From Candidatus Merdivicinus intestinigallinarum (GTDB taxonomy: Bacteria; Bacillota; Clostridia; Oscillospirales; Ruminococcaceae): a DNA stretch of 33,653 bases. The notes below the pieces were generated by a model that saw only the letters and a list, made by a program, of their open reading frames with translations, was not told the origin of the DNA and made no database searches. Position numbers and translations under genes: made by a program. The stretch covers positions 1 through 33,653 of the forward strand of contig DVOW01000023.1 of the NCBI GenBank assembly GCA_018713335.1, in the 5' to 3' direction. This document shows, one piece after another, positions 6,998 to 14,758 of the stretch (positions are counted from its first letter, which is position 1; every line of letters begins with the position of its first letter).

Positions 6998-8041
6998 ATG
7001 AATTCCATTGAACGTATGCAGGCGGCTTTGAACCATCAGGAAGCGGACCATGTGCCGGTTTACCCCATCCTTTGCGGTGTGACCCGGAACCTTGTAGGGG
7101 CTTCTTATCCCGAATGGTCCACCAATGTGGACGTCTGCGCCGAGTCCTTCATTAAATGTGCGAAAGAGTTTGACATCGACTGCGTGGTGGCCCTCATCGA
7201 CCTGTCTGTAGAATGCGACGCCTGGGGCCAGAAAATCATCTACCCCGAAAACGACGCGGCCCATCCCGATTACTCCGACTGCGTCATCAAGGAGATCGAG
7301 GATTACGCCAAAATCAAAAAGGCGGACTACCGGAACTCCAAGCGCATGATGATGCAGATCGAGCTCTGCCGCCGCCTTGTGAAAGAGGTGGGCAATGAAA
7401 AGCCCGTCATCGCCTTTGTGTTCGGACCTTTGGGCACCCTTTCCATGCTCCGTTCCCAGCAGGAAATGTACATGGATCTGTATGATGACCCGGATGCCGT
7501 TGCAGGGGCCGCCAAGGAAGTCTGCGAAACTTTGAAGGATTACTGCAAGGCACTTGCGGAAACCGGCGTGGCCGGTATCATGGTGGATACCCTCTTTTCT
7601 TCCGGCTCCATTATGTCCAAAGCCATGTGGGACGAAATGGAAGGCCCGCTGGTGGAGGACCTGGCCAACACCATCCGGGAGGCCGGGTGCGCCGTGATGA
7701 TCCACAACTGCGGCCAGAAGATCTACTTCGACGTGCAGATCGAGCGCATGAAGCCCGACGCCATCTCCTTCCTGTATCCCCCGGACGACTGCAAGGACTT
7801 TGCGGAATGCAAGGAAAAATATGGTGATAAGACTACCCTGATCGGCTGCGTGACCCCGGCTAACGCCGTCATCGGCACCGATGAGGAGTGGGATAAGGAG
7901 TGCCGCGACCAGATCGACGCCATGGCAAAAGGCGGCGGCTTCGTGCTGGCCACCGGCTGTGAATACCCCTCCGGCGCCAGCTTCGACCGGGCCCAGCGGA
8001 TGATTGACATCGCAAAAACATACGGCTCCTACCGGAAATAA
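6998..8041 (+). CDS. URO-D-fold protein with MtaA/MtbA-type zinc motif
   Basis: A 347-residue URO-D superfamily protein that starts with the classic MNSIERMQAALNHQEADHVP segment of MtaA/MtbA-like proteins. Unlike its two neighbours it keeps the His236-x-Cys238 pair (MIHNCGQ) and the distant Cys321 (ATGCEYP), the H-x-C...C pattern that binds zinc and activates a thiol in cobamide-dependent methyltransferases. This supports methyl transfer rather than porphyrin decarboxylation, but no corrinoid protein is encoded nearby, so the partner is missing or elsewhere. The ATG at 6998 follows GGAGG (6985-6989) by 8 nt. A monocistronic unit with its own promoter and a terminator at 8065. Confidence 0.85.
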   Translation: MNSIERMQAALNHQEADHVPVYPILCGVTRNLVGASYPEWSTNVDVCAESFIKCAKEFDIDCVVALIDLSVECDAWGQKIIYPENDAAHPDYSDCVIKEIEDYAKIKKADYRNSKRMMMQIELCRRLVKEVGNEKPVIAFVFGPLGTLSMLRSQQEMYMDLYDDPDAVAGAAKEVCETLKDYCKALAETGVAGIMVDTLFSSGSIMSKAMWDEMEGPLVEDLANTIREAGCAVMIHNCGQKIYFDVQIERMKPDAISFLYPPDDCKDFAECKEKYGDKTTLIGCVTPANAVIGTDEEWDKECRDQIDAMAKGGGFVLATGCEYPSGASFDRAQRMIDIAKTYGSYRK

Positions 8042-8064
8042 GGAAATCAGCATCAAAAAATAAA

Positions 8065-8103
8065 AAAGCCGCTATTTTGTAAATTTTGCAGGATGGCGGC
8101 TTT
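8065..8103 (+). terminator. Terminator after the third URO-D gene
   Basis: AAAGCCGC (8065-8072) pairs with GCGGCTTT (8096-8103) around a 23-nt loop. A/T-rich flanks on both sides make it potentially bidirectional. The U-tract is short. Confidence 0.6.
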
Positions 8104-8548
8104 AATTATTCATTTTTCTTTTCGGAAAATGATAGCCTACGGCGCACACTTGCATAAATATACATAAAAAGAAATGATATTTCCGATTTCATGCAGCCGG
8201 TTTTTTTTCATCCAAAATGAGCAGCGGGAGAGAAGGGAGTGTCTGAAATCCGGAAATTTGTCCGGGACGGAAAATTTTATGTTTTGAACTGTGCTTAATT
8301 GAAAGAAAGATTTGCTAAAAGTGTTTTTGATTGAGCCACACTTAAAGAACAAAACTGCTTTAAATGGATAATGTGTAAAATTATCGTTACAAAAAATGGT
8401 AAAACGTAAAATGCATGAAACGCGCCAAAGTGTCAAAAAATTAACGAAAAATTCGGCGGATATTATGGCTATACCATAAAAATGTGTGCGAAACAGATAC
8501 GCCTTTCTTCTGCTGAAAAAACAAATATGAAAAAATGCAGGAAAAGAC
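8104..8548. other. AT-rich noncoding region upstream of the peptide-transporter operon
   Basis: About 450 bp without a supportable gene, markedly more AT-rich than either flank. It holds a T8 run at 8201-8208, an inverted repeat TTATGG-N5-CCATAA at 8463-8479 about 95 bp upstream of the transporter -10, and AAAGTGT recurring in the region and just past the promoter. No riboswitch consensus was recognised. It probably acts as the regulatory region of the operon. Confidence 0.5.
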
Positions 8549-8577
8549 TTGCAATTTGTGCATGAAAGGTGTATAAT
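8549..8577 (+). promoter_or_regulatory. Promoter of the peptide-binding lipoprotein gene
   Basis: TTGCAA (8549-8554), a 17-bp spacer and a perfect TATAAT (8572-8577). The leader to the ATG is over 80 nt. It contains three AAATGTA copies (8598, 8621, 8649) and the perfect palindrome GGGGTACCCC (8636-8645). Confidence 0.75.
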
Positions 8578-8670
8578 GTCAAAGTGTGATGCGGCAGAAA
8601 TGTAAAGTTCCGCCGTAAGCAAATGTATCTTACTTGGGGTACCCCCGAAAATGTAAGGAGGATTTTTCAG

Positions 8671-10602
8671 ATGAAAAAAATGTTGGCTTTGCTGCTGGCA
8701 TTGTCTGCGACCGCTTCTCTGACGCTGGCGTCCTGTTCCAATGACACCGGTACGTCCAGCACCGAGAGCTCCGCAGATGAATCCAGCACCGTTTCTTCCG
8801 AAGAGAGCACCGAAGCGGATGCTACCGGCGCGATCAAAGGCGGCGAGCTGATTGTCGGCTCCGTGTCCGACGTTGCTGCGGATATGTTCCCCGGCTGGAC
8901 CGCTTCCGCTGAAAACCAGGCTATCTGGCGTCTGCTTTACGGCTATAAGACCGTTGAACTGACCCCGGAAGCCACCTACGAATACGATCCTCAGGTTGTG
9001 GTGGAGCACACTGAAACCGAGAACGAGGACGGCACCAAGACCTTTACCATCCAGATTGCCGACGACCTGACCTGGTCTGACGGCACCCCCATTACCGCAA
9101 AGGATTACGTTTTCGGCGCTATGCTCATCAGCTCCAACGAATACGGCGAGATTCAGGCGGACAACACCACCGGTTCCGACTACGTTGGCTTTGAGGCGTG
9201 GAACTCCGGTGAGAGCGACACCTTTGCAGGTTTCCGTCTCATCGACGACTACACCTTCTCCGCCACTGTCAAAGCGGAAAGCCTGCCTTACCACTACGAA
9301 ATCACTTACGCTTCCTTTACCCCTTACCCCATGCACGTCATCGCTCCTGACTGCACCCTGACCGACAGCGAAGACGGCGTGACCATGTCTGCGGATTTCA
9401 CCACCGAGCTGCTGAACGAAACCATCAACAACCCGGATACCGGCGTGCGCTACAAACCCACCGTTACTTCCGGTCAGTACACCTTCGTAAGCTATGACAA
9501 CTCCAACTACGAGGCTGTTCTCCAGCGCAACGAGAACTTCAAAGGCATATGGGAAGAGGGCTACACTCCCAATATCGACAAGATTGTTATTAAAAAGGTA
9601 AACCCTGACACCGCTATGGACGAGCTGGCCCAGGGCACCATCGACCTGTACAACGGCGTTTCCGGCGGTACTGAAATCAATAAAGGCTTAGACCTGTACG
9701 ATGAGGGCAAGGTTTCCTACGCCAACTGGAGCCGCGCCGGCTACGGCAAGATCCAGTTCCACTGCGACGTTGGCCCTACCGATTCTATGGCTGTCCGCCA
9801 GGCTGTTTCCTACATCCTGGACAAGAACGAGTTCATGCAGCAGTACACCCAGGGCTACGGCAGCTTGGTATACGGCGCTTACGGCATTGCCCAGCCTGAG
9901 TACAAGGCCAACAAAGACGCTGTGGAAACTGAACTGAACAAATACGAGTTCAACCTGGAGACTGCTAAGGAAGTGCTGATTGCCGACGGCTGGACCCTGA
10001 ACGCCAATGGCGGCGAATTTGTAGAAGGCACCGACGACGTCCGTTACAAACAGATGGAAGACGGCTCCCTCCAGCCCCTGATCATCAAATGGGCCTGCAC
10101 CACCGATAACCCTGTTGTTGACCTGCTGAACACCATGCTGGTCCCCAACGCTCCCAAGGTCGGCATGAAGATCGAAGCCACCGTTATGGACTTCAACCAG
10201 ATGCTGGACGAACTCCAGACTCCTGGTTCTGAGTACAACATGTTCAACCTGGCTACCGGCTTCTACCCCATCATCCAGCCCTGGTACATGTATTCTATGG
10301 ACGATGCTTACATGGGCATCAACAACAGCAACATCATCAAAGATGAAGAGCTGGCCACTGTTACCGAAGAAATGCGCTACATCCTGGACGAGGATGAATG
10401 GAACGCCAAATGGCTGGAATACCAGAAACGCTTCAACGAGCTGTGCCTGGACATCCCGCTGTACTCCGACCTGTACCATGCGTTCTTCACCACCAAGCTG
10501 CAGAACTACCAACCCGACTCTATGCACCAGTGGGATGAAACCCTGCTGTATGCCTGGCTGGACGAATCCGCTACCGAGCCTACCGCTTTTGTTGAGCAGT
10601 AA
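8671..10602 (+). CDS. Peptide ABC transporter substrate-binding lipoprotein
   Basis: A 643-residue extracytoplasmic solute-binding protein of family 5 (OppA/DppA type). The lipoprotein signal MKKMLALLLALSATASLTL ends in lipobox Leu-Ala-Ser-Cys22. A Ser/Thr/Glu-rich linker (about residues 23-58) follows, then the binding domain with LTWSDGTPITAKDYVFG, a hallmark of the family. It should capture oligopeptides outside the membrane and deliver them to the permeases downstream. The ATG at 8671 follows AAGGAGG by 9 nt. Arginine codons are mostly CGT/CGC, unlike the CGG-rich URO-D genes, suggesting high expression. Longer than the usual 530-560 aa, mostly through the linker. Two stem-loops separate it from the permease genes. 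Confidence 0.93.
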   Translation: MKKMLALLLALSATASLTLASCSNDTGTSSTESSADESSTVSSEESTEADATGAIKGGELIVGSVSDVAADMFPGWTASAENQAIWRLLYGYKTVELTPEATYEYDPQVVVEHTETENEDGTKTFTIQIADDLTWSDGTPITAKDYVFGAMLISSNEYGEIQADNTTGSDYVGFEAWNSGESDTFAGFRLIDDYTFSATVKAESLPYHYEITYASFTPYPMHVIAPDCTLTDSEDGVTMSADFTTELLNETINNPDTGVRYKPTVTSGQYTFVSYDNSNYEAVLQRNENFKGIWEEGYTPNIDKIVIKKVNPDTAMDELAQGTIDLYNGVSGGTEINKGLDLYDEGKVSYANWSRAGYGKIQFHCDVGPTDSMAVRQAVSYILDKNEFMQQYTQGYGSLVYGAYGIAQPEYKANKDAVETELNKYEFNLETAKEVLIADGWTLNANGGEFVEGTDDVRYKQMEDGSLQPLIIKWACTTDNPVVDLLNTMLVPNAPKVGMKIEATVMDFNQMLDELQTPGSEYNMFNLATGFYPIIQPWYMYSMDDAYMGINNSNIIKDEELATVTEEMRYILDEDEWNAKWLEYQKRFNELCLDIPLYSDLYHAFFTTKLQNYQPDSMHQWDETLLYAWLDESATEPTAFVEQ

Positions 10603-10673
10603 GCAGGAGACGCGGAAGCGTGCAGGCGCGGAATTTCTCTGATCTGCGCAGCAGCCGTTCAATTCCTGGACAC

Positions 10674-10701
10674 AACCGGGACTGGCTTACCGGTCCCGGT
10701 T
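10674..10701 (+). other. Stem-loop downstream of the lipoprotein gene
   Basis: AACCGGGAC (10674-10682) and GTCCCGGTT (10693-10701) form a perfect 9-bp stem with a 10-nt loop. No U-tract follows, so an mRNA-stabilising or processing role is likelier than strong termination. Confidence 0.6.
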
Positions 10702-10711
10702 ATTGATGTAT

Positions 10712-10752
10712 CAAAGAGCTGTTTCCTCCCAAAAGGGAGGGCAGCTGCTTTG
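10712..10752 (+). other. Long bulged hairpin, possible partial terminator
   Basis: CAAAG-AGCTG-CCTCCC pairs with GGGAGG-CAGCT-CTTTG across an AAAA loop (16 pairs with small bulges). The 3' flank is only weakly U-rich. With the upstream stem-loop it could attenuate read-through into the permease genes. Confidence 0.55.
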
Positions 10753-10779
10753 CTATGTATGCTTTACCGCTTAAAATTA

Positions 10780-10809
10780 TTAACAAGACTTATTGAATTT
10801 GCGTAAAAT
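10780..10809 (+). promoter_or_regulatory. Internal promoter of the permease-ATPase genes
   Basis: TTAACA (10780-10785), an 18-bp spacer and TAAAAT (10804-10809). Each hexamer is a 5/6 match. It would give a leader of about 100 nt before the permease. Confidence 0.5.
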
Positions 10810-10918
10810 ACAGCGCGCACCCCGCGTGTATTTCAGTATATGCGGCAGGCGTCTGTTTTGGAATAGATTCAATGAAAGAGAAAAGGAAAAAAGAGAGAAA
10901 GAAGAGGTGTCGTGTGGA

Positions 10919-11902
10919 ATGGCAAAATATTTGCTGAAGCGGATCCTGTATATGGTATTCGTCTTTTTTATCGTTTCCATCGTAATGTTCGCCATCACCA
11001 AAGCTGTGCCCGGCGACCCGGCCCGCAACATGGTAAGCGAGCAGTTAGCCGCAACCGACCCTGAGCGTTATCAGATTGCGTACCAAAACGCCCGGGAAGC
11101 ATTGGGACTGGATGACCCCATCCCGATCCAGTATGTAAAATGGATGGGTCAGACCCTGACCGGCAACTTCGGCTATTCCAATCAGTATAAAAAACCGGTT
11201 GTGGAAGTTGTGGGCACCCCCATGCTCAATACCGTTGCCCTGAACTTAGCTTCCCTGGTGCTGGTTTTTGCGATTGCCATTCCGTTGGGCATCGTTTCCG
11301 CGGTCAAACAGAAAAGCGTGTTCGACCAGGCGGTGCAGGTAGGGTCCATTATCGGCTACAGCCTTCCTACCTTCGTTATTTCCCTTGTGTTTATTTTCCT
11401 ATTCGCCATTAAGATACCCATATTCCCAATCAGCGGCACCTCCACCCCCGGCGCCGACTATACAGGTCTGCGGGCTTTCGGCGACTATATGTACCATATG
11501 GGCCTGCCCCTGCTGGTCAGCACCTTCTGCTCTATCGGCGGTATCCTGCGGTACGTCCGTGCTGCCATGATCGACGCTTTGCGGGAGGACTATATCCGCA
11601 CCGCCCGGGCCAAAGGCCTGCGGGAAAAGGTGGTCATCTACTCCCATGCTTTCCGTAACGCTTTAATCCCCATCGTCACCATCGTCACCAGCTGGTTTGT
11701 CAGCATTTTCGGCGGTTCCGTGGTTATCGAAAGCATCTTCCTCTGGAACGGCCTTGGCAACACCATGCTGACCGCTCTGCGGAACCTGGACAGCCCTCTG
11801 TACCTGGCCATGATGATGTTCTACGTTGTGATTACCCTCATCGGCAACCTGCTGATGGATATTGCCTACTGCATTGCTGACCCGCGGGTCAAGCTGCAGT
11901 AA
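10919..11902 (+). CDS. Peptide ABC transporter permease, DppB/OppB type
   Basis: A 327-residue inner-membrane permease, close to the usual DppB length. MAKYLLKRIL followed by a first membrane helix (10-28) and the external AVPGDPA motif is typical. The EAA loop DYIRTARAKGLREKVVIYSHAFRN (224-247) contacts the ATPase, and the C-terminus shows the family's SVVIESIFLWNGLG. The ATG at 10919 is chosen because the upstream open frame adds only a charged leader. The SD is a modest AGAGG 11 nt away. It pairs with the permease starting 16 bp downstream to form the channel. No unusual insertion is seen here, unlike its partner. Confidence 0.93.
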   Translation: MAKYLLKRILYMVFVFFIVSIVMFAITKAVPGDPARNMVSEQLAATDPERYQIAYQNAREALGLDDPIPIQYVKWMGQTLTGNFGYSNQYKKPVVEVVGTPMLNTVALNLASLVLVFAIAIPLGIVSAVKQKSVFDQAVQVGSIIGYSLPTFVISLVFIFLFAIKIPIFPISGTSTPGADYTGLRAFGDYMYHMGLPLLVSTFCSIGGILRYVRAAMIDALREDYIRTARAKGLREKVVIYSHAFRNALIPIVTIVTSWFVSIFGGSVVIESIFLWNGLGNTMLTALRNLDSPLYLAMMMFYVVITLIGNLLMDIAYCIADPRVKLQ

Positions 11903-11918
11903 AAAAGGAGGAACGGAT

Positions 11919-13721
11919 ATGAGCAAAAAAGAAAAGAAGCGCCCTAGTTCCTTCAGCCTGATGTTCAGGCGGCTGTTTGGCATACAGGAAAAGGAACGGG
12001 ATATCTTAAAAGAAGAGCAGATGCAGAGCCCCTTCCGCACCATTGTCCGGAACTTTGTCAGCAACAAGGTTTCCATGTTCGGCACCATTGTTTTTGTTTT
12101 GATTTTCTTGACGGTGTTTATCGGCTCCGCCATTTATCCCCTGGACGTAAACTTCCAGGATACCACCCAGCAGAATGTTTCCCCCGGCTTTAACATGATG
12201 AGTGTGCCCAAAGAGCTGAAAAGCAACGCCCAGCAGATTTCCGTGGGCGCCACCTTCGGCGTGGGCATCGACCAGAACGGCAAGCTCTATCAGTGGGGCA
12301 AATTAAGCGACAAGCTGAAAAAAATGCCCGATACCAACGCGAAATACACTCAGGTTTCCGCCGGGTTCAATCACGCACTGGCTTTGACCGAGGACGGCAA
12401 TGTTGTTACCTGGGGCTATGACCGCCTGGGACTCAACAACATCCCCTTCGAGGTAAAGGATGCCACGGATGTCAAGCAGATCCTGGCTGGATACCAGATG
12501 TCCTTTGTCGTTACGGAGGGCGGGGAGCTCTATTACTGGGGCAACCCCAACGCCATGAGCATTACGATCCCTGACGAAGTGCAGGGGAATATCGAAAAGG
12601 TTGTGGCCAACCTGAGCACCGCCTTCGCCCTGACCAAGGACGGCCAGGTGGTAATGCTCAGCAACTCCACCACCCCCTTCGCCAACATCCCGGAAGAAAT
12701 CCAGGGCCAGGTGATGGATGTAGCCGCCAACGACCGGGCCGCTGCGGCAGTTACCGCCGACGGGCAGGTCCATGTCTGGGGCACCAACGACTACAACCTC
12801 TTTGAGGTGCCGGAAGCGGTGCAGGGCAGCGTGTCCGCCATTGCCGGCGGGCGGTTCCACTTCAGCGTCCTGACAAACGAGGGAACCGTGTATTCCTGGG
12901 GCAATGATATGTACAACCAGAGCAGCGCTCCGGAGCTGACCGGCATTACCCAGCTGGATTCCGGCTACTTCCAGAACTACGCCATTGACGCCGGCGGCAA
13001 CGTCACCGGCTGGGGCCTGAAAGGCTACCTGTTCGGCACCGACCAGTACGGCCGCGACGTTGCGTTGCGGATGCTGGCAGGCGGACGCATGACCATGACC
13101 ATCGGCGCCATTGCCGTTATCATTTCCACCATCATCGGCGTCATCATCGGCGGTATTTCCGGTTACTACGGCGGCTGGATCGACAATATCCTCATGCGTT
13201 TGACCGAAATCGTCATGTCCATCCCCTTCCTGCCTTTGGCCATCGTTTTGTCCTCCATTGTGGGCAATAAGCTGTCGGAAGTCGGAAGGATCAGTATGAT
13301 TATGGTCATCCTGGGCTTCCTGTCCTGGCCGGGCCTGGCACGGCTCATCCGCGCCCAGGTGCTCTCCGCAAGGGAGCAGGAGTATGTAACGGCGGCAAAG
13401 GCCATGGGTATCCGGGAATTTACCCTGATTTTCCGGCACATCCTGCCCAACGTCATTACCGTTGTCATCGTCAACACCACCCTGTCCTTCGCTACCTGCC
13501 TGCTGACCGAGTCCAGCCTGTCCTTCATCGGCTTCGGCGTCGTAGAGCCCAGTCCCACATGGGGCAACATGCTCAACAGCGCCCAGAGCTCCGATGTTAT
13601 CGCCAATATGTGGTGGAGATGGGTGTTCCCGTCCATCGCCCTGAGCTTGGCTGTTGTCAGCATTAACCTCATCGGCGACGGCATGCGCGATGCCATCGAC
13701 CCCAAATCCAATGAAAGATAG
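11919..13721 (+). CDS. Peptide ABC permease, DppC type, with inserted seven-repeat RCC1-like propeller
   Basis: A 600-residue protein, about twice the usual DppC length. Residues 1-50 are a cytoplasmic tail and 52-72 the first membrane helix. Residues 105-366 are an RCC1/BLIP-II-like beta-propeller: seven repeats beginning near 106, 145, 187, 227, 267, 307 and 345, each close to G-x-x-x-A-L-T-x-D-G-x-V-x-x-W-G with about 40-residue spacing. The permease then resumes with LFGTDQYGRDVALRMLAGGR (371-390), five more helices, the EAA loop EYVTAAKAMGIREFTLIFRHI (489-509) and the usual C-terminus. By family topology the insert lies outside the cell, where the binding protein docks. Repeat 4 has decayed (MLS instead of WG). 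The reading frame is continuous, so this is a true fusion. The SD is AAAGGAGG. Confidence 0.93.
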   Translation: MSKKEKKRPSSFSLMFRRLFGIQEKERDILKEEQMQSPFRTIVRNFVSNKVSMFGTIVFVLIFLTVFIGSAIYPLDVNFQDTTQQNVSPGFNMMSVPKELKSNAQQISVGATFGVGIDQNGKLYQWGKLSDKLKKMPDTNAKYTQVSAGFNHALALTEDGNVVTWGYDRLGLNNIPFEVKDATDVKQILAGYQMSFVVTEGGELYYWGNPNAMSITIPDEVQGNIEKVVANLSTAFALTKDGQVVMLSNSTTPFANIPEEIQGQVMDVAANDRAAAAVTADGQVHVWGTNDYNLFEVPEAVQGSVSAIAGGRFHFSVLTNEGTVYSWGNDMYNQSSAPELTGITQLDSGYFQNYAIDAGGNVTGWGLKGYLFGTDQYGRDVALRMLAGGRMTMTIGAIAVIISTIIGVIIGGISGYYGGWIDNILMRLTEIVMSIPFLPLAIVLSSIVGNKLSEVGRISMIMVILGFLSWPGLARLIRAQVLSAREQEYVTAAKAMGIREFTLIFRHILPNVITVVIVNTTLSFATCLLTESSLSFIGFGVVEPSPTWGNMLNSAQSSDVIANMWWRWVFPSIALSLAVVSINLIGDGMRDAIDPKSNER

Positions 13722-13735
13722 GAGGAGCTTACTTT

Positions 13736-14758
13736 ATGGCATTATTGGAACTTCGCGACCTGCATACCTTCTTTAAAACCAAAAAAGGCATCGTGAAAGC
13801 TGTAAACGGCGTTTCCTACCGGGTGGACGCGGGCCGTACCCTGGGCATCGTGGGGGAAAGCGGAAGCGGCAAAAGCGTTTCCGCTATGAGCATCCTCCAG
13901 CTGCTGGACGGCAACGGCTATATTGACAGCGGCGAAATCATCTTCGAGGGCCAGGACCTTACCAAATGCACCCGAGAGGAAATGTATAAGATCCGGGGCA
14001 ATAAGATCTCCGTAATTTTCCAGGAGCCCATGACCTCCTTGAACCCGGTGTTCACTGTGGAACGCCAGCTGAACGAGGTCTTCCTGACCCACCAGAAAGT
14101 GAATAAGAAAGAAGCCAGCAAACGTTCTCTGGAAATGCTGGCTGCGGTAAAGATCCCCAATCCGGAACGGGTCCTCAAGCAGTACCCCCATCAGCTTTCC
14201 GGCGGGATGCGGCAGCGCGTCATGATCGCCATGGCCCTGGCATGCCGCCCCAAAGTGCTGATCGCGGACGAGCCTACCACCGCGTTGGACGTTACCATCC
14301 AGGCTCAGATCCTGAAGCTCATGAACGAGCTGAAAGAGGAAAACGGCACGTCCATCCTCTTTATCACCCATGACCTGGGCGTTATCAACGAAATGGCGGA
14401 CGACGTGGCCGTGCTGTACTGCGGTCAGGTAGTGGAAATGGCTTCCGTTGAAACCATCTTCGGCGAAAACAGCTATTCTCACCCCTATACCGAGGGACTC
14501 ATGGAGTCCATCCCCCGGCTGAACACCCCCGCCGGCGTCCGGCTGGAAGCCATCCCCGGCGCGGTGCCCCATCCTTTGGACCTGCCCAAGGGCTGCAAGT
14601 TCGCACCCCGCTGCAAATACGCCACGGACAAATGCCGGGAACAGGAGCCGGGCCTTTACCAGGTAGAGGACGGCCATCAGATCCGCTGCTTCTATCCCCA
14701 GAAAGCAAACCGGACGCTGGAGTTCAAGGCAGGAGAGGAGGAGCAGAATGCAGAATAA
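13736..14758 (+). CDS. Peptide ABC transporter ATPase, DppD/OppD type
   Basis: A 340-residue cytoplasmic ATP-binding subunit of normal length. Walker A GESGSGKS (40-47), Q-loop FQEP, signature LSGGMRQR (154-161), Walker B VLIADEP (174-180) and the H-loop His212 are intact. The C-terminal oligopeptide extension holds four cysteines (287, 293, 300, 318) in the C-x5-C-x6-C pattern known in peptide-transporter ATPases, where an iron-sulfur cluster has been reported in some members. GGAGGAG overlaps the preceding stop codon region. The stop overlaps the next gene by 11 bp, implying translational coupling with the partner ATPase. Confidence 0.94.
   Translation: MALLELRDLHTFFKTKKGIVKAVNGVSYRVDAGRTLGIVGESGSGKSVSAMSILQLLDGNGYIDSGEIIFEGQDLTKCTREEMYKIRGNKISVIFQEPMTSLNPVFTVERQLNEVFLTHQKVNKKEASKRSLEMLAAVKIPNPERVLKQYPHQLSGGMRQRVMIAMALACRPKVLIADEPTTALDVTIQAQILKLMNELKEENGTSILFITHDLGVINEMADDVAVLYCGQVVEMASVETIFGENSYSHPYTEGLMESIPRLNTPAGVRLEAIPGAVPHPLDLPKGCKFAPRCKYATDKCREQEPGLYQVEDGHQIRCFYPQKANRTLEFKAGEEEQNAE

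Larger units (their letters stand above)
10603..10918 (+). other. Intercistronic leader between lipoprotein and permease genes
   Basis: A 316-bp noncoding stretch. It holds a perfect 9-bp stem (10674-10701), a larger hairpin (10712-10752) and a promoter-like pair (10780-10809), followed by a purine-rich leader into the permease. The arrangement would let the binding protein be made in excess over the membrane subunits. Confidence 0.6.

Noticed and set aside
8104-8548. A riboswitch or T-box upstream of the transporter operon
   Set aside because: No T-box AGGGTGG..ACC motif or known aptamer core was found; the structures seen are too weak.
8137-9336. A minus-strand open frame upstream of and into the peptide-binding gene
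   Set aside because: Antisense to the lipoprotein gene and its regulatory region, with no SD and no recognisable protein.
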